Origin: Lineus longissimus | Taxonomy: Eukaryota > Nemertea > Pilidiophora > Heteronemertea > Lineidae | Assembly: GCF_910592395.1 (NCBI RefSeq) | Contig: NC_088310.1 | Location: 15,447,501 to 15,511,500, forward strand | Direction: 5' to 3' | Length of the DNA: 64,000 nt | In this document: piece by piece, positions 56,285-64,000 of the stretch | Layout of the letters: each line of letters starts with the position of its first letter | Numbering within the stretch: position 1 is the stretch's first letter | The notes under the pieces: model-generated | What the model was told of the DNA's origin: nothing | The model's input: only the letters and a program-made list of their open reading frames with translations | The model's database searches: none | Translations under genes and position numbers: made by a program

Positions 56285-57726
56285 CATACTCGCCCGAAAT
56301 GGAAAATAATTTGAACACCTGGTTCCTTGAGCGCCGAAGACTTGGTTTCCCTGTTTCCGGTGAGGATATTAAAGGGCAAGCTGGAAGAGAATTTCGGCAG
56401 TGGTGGGCAGAGCCTCCGAACGAAAGAAAGGCCAAAAGACAAGAATAGATACCCCTGCAATACCTTTTCCATGCATCTGCACATTGGCTTAGCAACTTTA
56501 TGGAAAGGTGAGCTTTATTCCTCTGTTGCATGGATCGGCCTTAACGTACGGAATGGATTGTATTCGGTGAATTTTAATAATATGCAAATTCCATTTAAGG
56601 AAAAAAATCAGCTATCGAAGGAAGACCAAAGATTCAAGGGGGTTACCCGACAACGCCCAGGCTTTGGTTGCCGACTACCGGGGAGAGTTTGCCGACCTCA
56701 TCAGAGACGCTGATTTTGATGTCATCATGAACATCATCATGAACATTTGATATGGTGCCAAGATCAACAATGGAAGCGACTGGGTATCAGAATGTTGACA
56801 TTAGATCATCCCAAGGCAACCCGAAACTTGGATGCACGGTGACTCTAGTAGTTACGACAGATGGACGAAAAGGACGAGCCGAGGTGTACTTCAGAGGCTT
56901 GGCACCAGATGGTGACGTCATTTGGCAGCTTCAGGCGGATGCTCCAGACAATGTGTGAGTGAGTATTGGCACAGAATACAAGTCCGTGGTTGTAGTACAG
57001 GACATGTACCAGACGTCATCAGTGTTGTCATTGACGATCAGACATTCTAGTTAATGGTAGTATTTTTTAGGAAAAATCAGAACTTCCACGACTAAAATTG
57101 TTGTAGGTTTGTCATGGATGCAACCAAAACATTGTGCGTGTCTGACTGTTCAGAAAAGTAATGTAAATGTTCATACCTGTTGTTTGCTCTTCCAGGTAAC
57201 TGGTAGTCCACAGGGTTGGGCCCGACATCAATCGCTAATCGAGTGGTTGCAGGCCCTGATTGTACCATTTGTAGCAGGGGCTACGTTCCTGTTACTTTTA
57301 GACAGGTATCTGGCGCATCGAAATCAGCAGTTTCGTGATGCAATCACCGCAGAGAATGGGACAGACACTTTTATCCCAGGACAATGCACTTCGCTGCTGC
57401 AGCCCTTGGACTTGACCGTAAACAGGAGCTTCAAGCGTCACCTGAGGACCATTTGGAAAGTGTGGAAAATCAGCCACATCGATGATCAAGGACAGTGTGA
57501 GCGGATGACCAGGCGGGAAGTGGTCAGGATGATCAGCCTCGGCTGGGAAAGGGTCACACAACAGACGATTATGAACGGTTGGAGAGCCAGTGGCCTAGTT
57601 CCTGAAGACAATGACGAAGTCGGGGAGGGGGTAGAGATGGTAAATGGTGAGCTTGAGCAGTTTGTTGAGGGGATTGAGTTTTCGGAAGGAGAAGAGGATG
57701 ATGATGTTATTGATGATGACGTGTAA
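56285..57726 (+). pseudogene. pogo-family transposase (CENP-B HTH plus DDE), spliced, partly deleted
   Basis: Exon a (56285-56507, TTTCAG before, GTGAGC after) carries MENNLNTWFLERRR, VSGEDIKGQA and HASAHWLSNFMER, the CENP-B-type second helix-turn-helix, with one in-frame TAG (56446-56448). Exon b (about 56612 to about 56954) reads RRKTKDSRGLPDNAQ and DLIRDADFDVIMNI. It then jumps frame into FDMVPRSTMEATG and CTVTLVVTTDGRKGRAEVYF, so the segment that should hold the first catalytic Asp (DETP-like) is lost, and ATCATGAAC is duplicated there. Exon c (57196-57726) has LLLLDRYLAHRNQQF (second Asp) and TSLLQPLDLTVNRSFK (third Asp), ending in an acidic tail. Non-functional; separate from the pogo fragment at 24.1 kb. 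Confidence 0.75.
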
Positions 57727-58163
57727 ACCCCGTTTGGATAATAAAATTGATTGGTAAATTGATAAGTAAATCTGTGATCTTCTTTAATTTATTCGTTGAC
57801 AACAAGACTTCTTTATTGGGACATTCTGCAGACCCATGAAGCTGGCTTTAGCATAGACCCTATATTAGACATTTCTGGTCAACCAACACTATAGGCATAA
57901 ATGAGGACGCTAGTTGTATTGTATTCATTCATTCACTACAGGACTACCCCATGTCAATGTTCATGTCTTTTATCCACTTATGTGGAAGGCAACGGCATTG
58001 CCCACGAAAAGGGAGTCAATTATCAGCTGTGGCTGTTCTTTCTTATGTTCGCCTGCCACCAGTCAAATCGGCATATTCATTTGGACTTAGTCATTTTACG
58101 ATTCAGCTGCGCTCGGTTAAGTGGGAGAAGACAGTATGTTTCATTTCCGAATTGGCAGCCACA
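57727..58163. other. Gap between pogo relic and Harbinger pair
   Basis: AATAAAATTG at about 57739 could be a polyadenylation signal for the pogo relic. No terminal inverted repeat matching the right side of the Harbinger pair was found here. Confidence 0.4.
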
Positions 58164-60077
58164 ATGTCTGCAGGGAAGAGAGCCCGCGTAGCAAACTTCA
58201 CCAGCAAGGAAGATTTGGTAGAGTTGAATTATATGGTTAATTCAAGCAAACTAAATGACACTGTGTCGTGTGAAAAAAAACAGTGTGGAATGAAATCACT
58301 CGTCGAGTAAATGCCATTTCTGATGTAGTTAGGAAAACCGATACTTTTCGTAAAAAATGGGATGATCTAAAACTAAAAGCCAAACGGAAGGCAAACAGGC
58401 TCCGAGGGAACAGGAACGAGACGGGAAACTTGCCGCTGTCATGAGATGAAGACCAAGGATCTGAAGCATTAACTGAAAAGGAGGAATGGATCATTGGCCG
58501 GTTTGGCGATGACCTTGTTTACGGAATTGAAGGTGGAATCGACACCGACAAACGTTTGTCTGATCCCCGACCTTCAAAGAAGGTATGTTCATCACGATTT
58601 TCACAGCATTTAATTGTTTGCATTTTCTATTCTACATTTAGCTTATCGTTATCGGTAGGCCTACCTTTTGAAGTCATCTACATATAGCTGTGAAATTCTA
58701 CAGGGCCTAAATGGCTTTAGGTTGTGGCATTCCCCTTGCTGTTAGATAATATCAATGGATCCTCTTTGACAACATACAAAGTAGCAGGTTTAGCGGGCGC
58801 GAAAATGCCGCCAGCGGATGAAAAACGTGTTTCATTGACCGAAAAATAAATCCGCAAAAGTGGTACCTACCCCCTCCCACCCCGAACTTTTTGCTACCCA
58901 CTCCCATTGAGTAGCCAAATTAAAAGAATAGGCCTATTGAATTTTGCATGGCAAAAATATCGATCATACATCTGAAAGTGTCCGGTTTTTTCAGGTTGCC
59001 TATGGAATTGGGCCGCATTCGCCAAGGTTTTTCGAGAGTGATGTTCCTGAAAGTGCATTCCCAGATCCGACCCCACCATCTTCTCCAACTTTCCTCCAAG
59101 ATGAAGAGGTTCGCTTTGGGAACCAAAAAGGATCCCCACCACTTCCGTCGAAAGGCAGAAGAAAGACATCAACTGCGACTTACAGCCCAAGATCGCTGAC
59201 CCCGCCAACATCACCAACTACCTTTAGCTTCAAGACCAATCAGGCCCGAACTCCTGCAACTGCCAAAAAGTCACTTTTCCAAGGCAGAGGAACCGGGATG
59301 TCAGCAAGGTCGCGTCCGTCACCGCCAAAACCACCTAAGTCATCAACGCGTCTGCCAACTGACCGGAAACATGATGATCAGCAGAAAGACACGTTCTCCT
59401 TCGACTACACTACTCCGAGATTCTTTGTCAGGTAGGCATTATTCTTGAGATATGACCAAGTCTCATTGCTAAAAAGACTCATCAACTCTCATAGATTAAT
59501 TAATATATTTATCACTGTTACCCTAAATCCGATAAGACCGTCGTGGAAAAATCACACTCCGAATTCAGTTGAAAATTTGTCGCTGCCTCTTATAATTTCT
59601 TATTAAACGTAGAAACTGTTTTGTCAAGTGTGGCATTTGGCATAGGCGGCTCTCATTGGATCTCAGGTAATGGAATAGAAAAAAATGAACAAACATGTCA
59701 CTAAGAAGACCTTGATTATTGCCATTAGAAGAAAGCAGCAAACAACAATTTGTCTATTAAAGAGATATATATTTTCGAGCCCCTCGAAGACTCGCAAAAG
59801 TGCACCGGCTGCAACTAAATCCACGCTGACTCCTAACCGTCAGCAGACCCCGTTAAAGAAATCTTCATGCGGAAATGATTTGCTGGATGTGGAAAAAGAA
59901 CGCCTGGAAATAGAACGAGAACGTCTTCAGCTAGAAATTAGAAGGACAGCAGCAACTGAAAGGATTGCACGACTGCTAGAACTGTTAACACTGCAAGATG
60001 ACTCCAAATCGAAGAAATGTTCAGCATTATCAAGCGTGGAAAAACAGAGTCTCTTTGAAACTTTCGGTTTAAAGTAA
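58164..60077 (+). pseudogene. Harbinger Myb/SANT-like DNA-binding protein, three exons, broken
   Basis: Exons 58164-58582, 58995-59431 and 59780-60077 join in frame with GT/AG borders. Exon 1: MSAGKRARVANFTSKEDLVE, then after an A8 run the frame shifts into VWNEITRRVNAISDVVRKTD and FRKKWDDLKLKAKRK, the Myb/SANT-like trihelix that helps Harbinger transposase reach DNA. One TGA follows (about 58445). Exon 2 is Ser/Pro/Thr-rich (PPKPPKSSTRLP). Exon 3 is a Glu/Arg coiled coil (VEKERLEIERERLQLEIRR), as is usual at the end of these proteins. It is convergent with the transposase gene, ends 147 bases apart. Confidence 0.75.
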
Positions 60078-60223
60078 TAACACACAAGTGTATTGCTGGC
60101 TATGTTTTCATAGCAATTGAAATACGAGTATAATTGATTATTTGATGAAAATTACTGGTAGGCCTATTGTAAAAAATGGTAAATGCTTGTCAAGCTAACC
60201 TCATCTTTTTTTCTCTCTTTGAT

Positions 60224-61668
60224 TTAGTTCCTTCTTTGACCGTCTCGGTCGTCTTCATCGCCAAGTGGTTCATCATCGTCTAGGTTTTGCGCATCTTCAT
60301 CATTCACCGGTTCGTCAGGAGGAACAGGGACGCCATGCTCCTCACATATGTTGTGTAACACGGCTGTCGCAACAATAACTTTGCAGCACTTGTCGGGTTT
60401 TAGAGTAAGTGCCCCACCTGAAACATAGGATATTTGTCTGTTAGAAAAACGTAATAAATACCGGATAGTCGGATGAATTGTAAACTTTGTACTATTGAAA
60501 CTATTGTAAGGACGAGCTAGTCTTGATTTAGAGGGTGGAAAATAAACGAAGTGAATGAAGTAAGTGTCTCTCCTCGTCCAGTTTATGCTGCTAACAGTAC
60601 CGTTAGCACCGTTAGAGTAGATCATAATGACATTTTGAATTAGATAAATGTTCATGGTGTCCATGGGGATCTGAAGTGTTTTGAGCCCAAATCATTTTCC
60701 TTGACAGTTTTCAGAGATCAGGCGTAGCCTGAGCTGAAGTGGTGGTTGAAGTTTAACATTGTGGACATTGTGGGTAAGGATTAATGTAGATGTGTGAACT
60801 TACCATCCTTACTCAAGCAAAGCCATCTTGTCTTCCACCTGCCAAACGTTGCTTCAATCCTCTGTCATGCTCTTTGATGGTGCCGGTTGTAACTAAGTTC
60901 GGAGTTGGTCTCTGGTCTATGAATAGGAGTTAACAGCCAAGGGCGCAACGGATAAGCTTTGTCACCAAGTAAGAAACCGTCGGTTACAGCTCCTCGTTGT
61001 AGCTTCCGATTTAATTCACAGTTCGACAAGATGAATGCATCGTGCTTACTGCCAGGCCAAGACGAAACGATGCTAGTGAACTTCAAGTCGTTGGTACAGA
61101 TCCCTTGAACGTTGATTGCATGAAAGCCCTTACGACAAACATATGCCGGCTCGTTGATAGATGGACTTTTGATTTGAACTAAGCTGCCGTCTACCACGCC
61201 TACAACATTTGGTATCCTGTGCCGGTCTGTGTAGAATCCATCCTTTATCCTATCTAGCGAGGCCTCATCGAATGGAAACTTAATGAAAATACTTGCTTTG
61301 TTAGCTAGCGCGTCAGTAACACGCGTCACAATTCTAGACAAAGTTGGCTGGCTCAGATGCACGGTATCACCGTCAACTAACTGAAAGCTGCCCGTTGCAT
61401 AATACCGAATGGCACTAAGAACTTGCAATGAGGCGGGGACAGCGTGTGAACGGTTCGTGGGGTGTGCGACATCGTCATACAATAGGTCAACAACTTGCAT
61501 CAGCACATGTCTTGGCATCCTATATCGCTTAAGCAAGTCCACATCGTCATATTTGTCAAATGGATGGATTCGGTCACGAAAGATCCGTTCTCGACGTAGT
61601 GCCCGACGATTCTCTTCTTTGAGTGCGAAAAACGCGGCCGCCATAGCATCACATGTCTTGTACAGCAC
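60224..61668 (-). pseudogene. PIF/Harbinger transposase (HARBI1-like), two exons, one stop
   Basis: Exon 1 (61668-60804) begins at Met 61668 or 61644. It has LKRYRMPRHVLMQVVDLL and VHLSQPTLSRIVTRVTDAL (helix-turn-helix), then VVGVVDGSLVQIKSP (first catalytic Asp) and SSWPGSKHDAFILSN (second Asp). A lone TGA at 60865-60867 precedes RIEATFGRWKTRW (catalytic Glu), in the same frame, and GTAAGT follows. Exon 2 (60417-60224) reads KPDKCCKVIVATAVLHNICE and an acidic tail (NLDDDEPLGDEDD). All three catalytic residues are kept; the single stop is the only break seen. With the Myb-like gene this is a full-length Harbinger gene set. Confidence 0.8.
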
Positions 61669-61669
61669 G

Positions 61670-62025
61670 CTCAGCTATCAGATGACTATTGAACACATCC
61701 GCACGACTTACGCATGCTGTCGAGCTCACGTAGTTAAGTAAGACTTTACACACGTTGCGTAAAGTTACGCAGGCTTTGTGAATAGCGCGATAAATATTAC
61801 GGTCGACCGTAGAGAGACATAAGTGACACTTAACCGCTAAGAGCCTTTGGTGAATAAGGTCCCTGATTAATGACTTTACAATGACTTAACAATGACTTGA
61901 CAATGGCGAGTGGTTGGGTGATCTGAGGCAAAGGCTTAGGCCTACTGAGGCATGATTGTTGGTGTGTGCTTTTGGAGTACTCAGAAAGACTGCAAGGAAA
62001 GCAGTTGGTTATGTTTGCCTTGTGA
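61670..62025. other. Gene-free stretch right of the Harbinger pair
   Basis: Includes a small repeat TGACTTTACAATGACTTAACAATGACTTGACAATG (about 61870-61904) with 11-base periodicity. No left partner for a terminal repeat was found, so the Harbinger boundaries remain undefined. Confidence 0.4.
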
Positions 62026-62029
62026 TTTG

Positions 62030-62213
62030 AATTGATTGGAGCTCCAGAATCCCTTTTCGGGGAAGCTGTTTATCGAATACGGACTTTTCGGTTCGGAAAT
62101 TATGATCGCCTGGCGTTGGTGCCGAATTGGAGCTCCAGAATCCCTTTTCGGGGAAGCTGTTTATTGAATCCAGACTTTTCGGTTCGGGAATTATGATCGC
62201 CTGGCGTTGGTGT
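62030..62213 (+). repeat. Tandem duplication, about 94-bp unit
   Basis: GAATTGATTGGAGCTCCAGAATCCC... to CGCCTGGCGTTGG is followed at once by a second copy with few changes. Both carry CTTTTCGGGGAAGCTGTTTA and CTTTTCGGTTCGG. Confidence 0.85.
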
Positions 62214-62264
62214 TGAATGTGTCGAATGGAGTCGTCGCTGCAGCTGTGAAACGCACACATATAC

Positions 62265-62700
62265 GTATTCGAATCGGAACGCCTAAATTCCGTATTCTTA
62301 TTGGGAACGGATAGCCTAATTCCGTATTCTCATAATTGCCTCTTAACCCTTTACACCTCTGTGTCGCCATATCTGAGCCCTTAATCTGAACTGGACATTT
62401 TCTCAGTCATACTTGGAATTCATCTTTGGGACTGGACCTTTTTCTCAGTTACCCTGTGAACATTGCCGTGTGAACTTTGCCCTTGTGAACTGAAGGGACT
62501 GAACTGAACATTGCTACATTTTGCTACACGAACTCTCATAACTAATATATGCTTTATTTCAGCAGCTGGCTATGTAAATATTGTACATAATTTTCTCTTA
62601 TAATAAACTCTTTGTTATTTTGATATAGGTGTTCAGCTGTTTTTACAGAGAGGTACCAGTGCCTTAAAAGCCGCAACGTCACAGCCTCCTCACCACATTA
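62265..62700 (+). repeat. Possible LTR end of a gypsy-type element
   Basis: ATTCCGTATTCT repeats, a TATAATAAACTC polyadenylation-like signal at about 62598 and position directly before a gypsy pol fragment suggest LTR sequence. No second copy or defined ends are visible, so the call is weak. Confidence 0.3.
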
Positions 62701-62719
62701 CACATTCACCTATGCCATC

Positions 62720-63410
62720 CTTCCATGTACCAGATGAGACAAGTTTTCAATCGCTATCTCTTTGCCTTAGATATTGACAAAGCCATCGAACGTACAACAG
62801 ACAGTTGCCACGTCTGCCCGCCTCTTCTCAACACCCCACATACTGTGATTGAGCAGACCACCAGACACCATCGGCGCATCATTCGCCAGCGATATCATAA
62901 AAAAAAATCGTCAGGTCACCCTCATTCTGAGGGAATGCATCACATCATTCACCAAAGCATCACTCATCGACAATGCACGACATGACACCATCAGAGACGC
63001 CCTTATTTGCAAGACATGTGACATTCTTCCCCTAGACGGCCCCCCTGCAGTGATACGCGCGGATCTAGGCCCGGGATACAGACCATTAGTTGACGATCGA
63101 GGTCGGCCGTCCGAAAAACCTGAACAAAAATCCAGTCGCACAAAAGCAATTCAGGAACTGGAAAAGGAACTCCTAAAATTCGACCCAATAGTGGAACCAT
63201 GTCCGAAAAAACGCTTACACTGCCGGTGGCTAATCTTAACAGCCGCATTTGATCACGCGGATTATCTTCGAGCAAGATATGGTCACAATGTGACCAATTC
63301 ACTAACAAGCAAATAAACTTGTCTGATCACGATCTCATTATGAAACAGCACAGTGAGCGTGTAACAAACCATGTCTACAGCGAAAAGGCCAAAGCACCGT
63401 CTGTAACGGC
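62720..63410 (+). pseudogene. Ty3/gypsy-like integrase fragment
   Basis: The first frame has FNRYLFALDIDKAIERTTDS then CHVC (end of the H2C2 finger) and TVIEQTT. After a frame change: TIGASFASDIIKKNRQVTLI (first Asp), DALICKTCDILPLDGPPAVI followed by RADLGPGYRPL (second Asp), and KAIQELEKELLKFDP (Glu). A last piece (63319 on) reads DHDLIMKQHSERV and YSEKAKAP. All three catalytic positions are seen, but at least two frame changes and loss of gag, protease and RT make this a relic. Confidence 0.7.
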
Positions 63411-63756
63411 CAATTTACATGTTTTGGAACTTGAGTCTTTTTTACCACAGTTTAAATTTTTCCCACCATGTTTAACTTTTCTTTTCCTGGTACCAAGTTT
63501 TGATTAACCTATTATTGCTGTGACCTAGGTTACTTGAGCCCTTGTTTTGGTAAGGAAGAACCCTTCCTGACCGCCTTCTCTGGTTTTAGTTTCTTCCTTT
63601 TTATGCCCCTGCCAATGCGTAAAGGATTGCGTAGACATTATGTTTTACCCATGTCCGTCAGCCGTCAGGCATCTGTAAACTTTTCGTTTCCGCTCATTTT
63701 AAGCAGAACGCTTTTAGCGGTAACCACGAAACTTTTTTTTGTGGGTTGACCTTTAC
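63411..63756. other. Gene-free stretch
   Basis: T-rich, with short ORFs lacking motifs; probably the tail of the gypsy relic. Confidence 0.4.
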
Positions 63757-64000
63757 TAAAGGAAGGTTCCTTTCGAAAATGGGCTCGTTCTGATTCTCCT
63801 TATGGCCTCCAGGGCGGCGTGCTTGAAATTGGTTTCCGTCAATTTCGAGGAGAACTGTTTGTCTGACCAAATTTATTTTTGGTATGTACGTTGGGGGTGA
63901 CTAGAGGAAGGTTCCTTTCGAAAACAGGCTCGTCCCAATACTCAATATGGCCACCAGTGCGGCGTGCTTGAAATCGGTTTCCGTCAATTTCGAGGAGAAC
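63757..64000 (+). repeat. Tandem repeat, about 145-bp period, cut by window edge
   Basis: AGGAAGGTTCCTTTCGAAAA and GGCGTGCTTGAAATTGGTTT with TCAATTTCGAGGAGAAC occur at 63759-63856 and again at 63905-64000. The second copy ends at the window edge, so the array may continue. Confidence 0.8.

Overview
The window looks like nuclear DNA of an invertebrate animal. The evidence is spliced genes with GT/AG junctions, a KY-type transglutaminase-like gene, and a transposon mix typical of marine invertebrates (BEL/Pao, Polinton/Maverick PolB, PIF/Harbinger, pogo, an APE-type LINE with RNase H, and Ty3/gypsy). The phylum cannot be fixed from sequence alone. Only two loci look like working or recently working cellular-type genes: the KY-like gene (two exons, 22264-22499 and 42889-44254, + strand) and an unnamed multi-exon gene on the - strand at 50584-55278. 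Almost everything else is mobile or repeat DNA in various states of decay.

Layout. 1-3.9 kb: decayed copy of an uncharacterised zinc-finger repeat-family gene (-). 3.9-7.7 kb: no gene seen. 7.7-13.1 kb: LINE (-) bounded by two 100-bp near-identical direct repeats and interrupted by an 878-bp fold-back element. 13.6-14.4 kb: truncated Harbinger copy. 14.7-17.4 kb: broken protein-primed PolB of a Polinton-like element (-). 17.4-22.1 kb: mostly gene-free, with a possible first exon at 19.6 kb and a tandem-repeat element ending in a hairpin. 22.3-44.25 kb: KY-like gene, whose 20.4-kb intron holds a pogo fragment, two tandem arrays, an AT-rich multi-gene cassette of unknown type (27.9-32.8 kb) and an 8.1-kb BEL/Pao element with both LTRs. 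44.3-50.5 kb: gene-free, with a 1.2-kb fold-back. 50.6-55.3 kb: the unnamed gene, with D/D/D-like residues suggestive of an RNase H fold and a C2H2 finger. 56.3-57.7 kb: pogo transposase relic (+). 58.1-61.7 kb: convergent Harbinger pair (Myb-like +, transposase -). 62.0-64.0 kb: tandem repeats and a gypsy integrase fragment.

The two best candidates for something undescribed are the AT-rich cassette at 27.9-32.8 kb and the unnamed gene at 50.6-55.3 kb. The cassette has at least three collinear ORF remnants; two of them lie between direct copies of a short inverted-repeat element. The 50.6-55.3 kb gene is nearly intact, with a single frame break at a seven-base homopolymer. Family names rest on reading motifs; no database search was possible.
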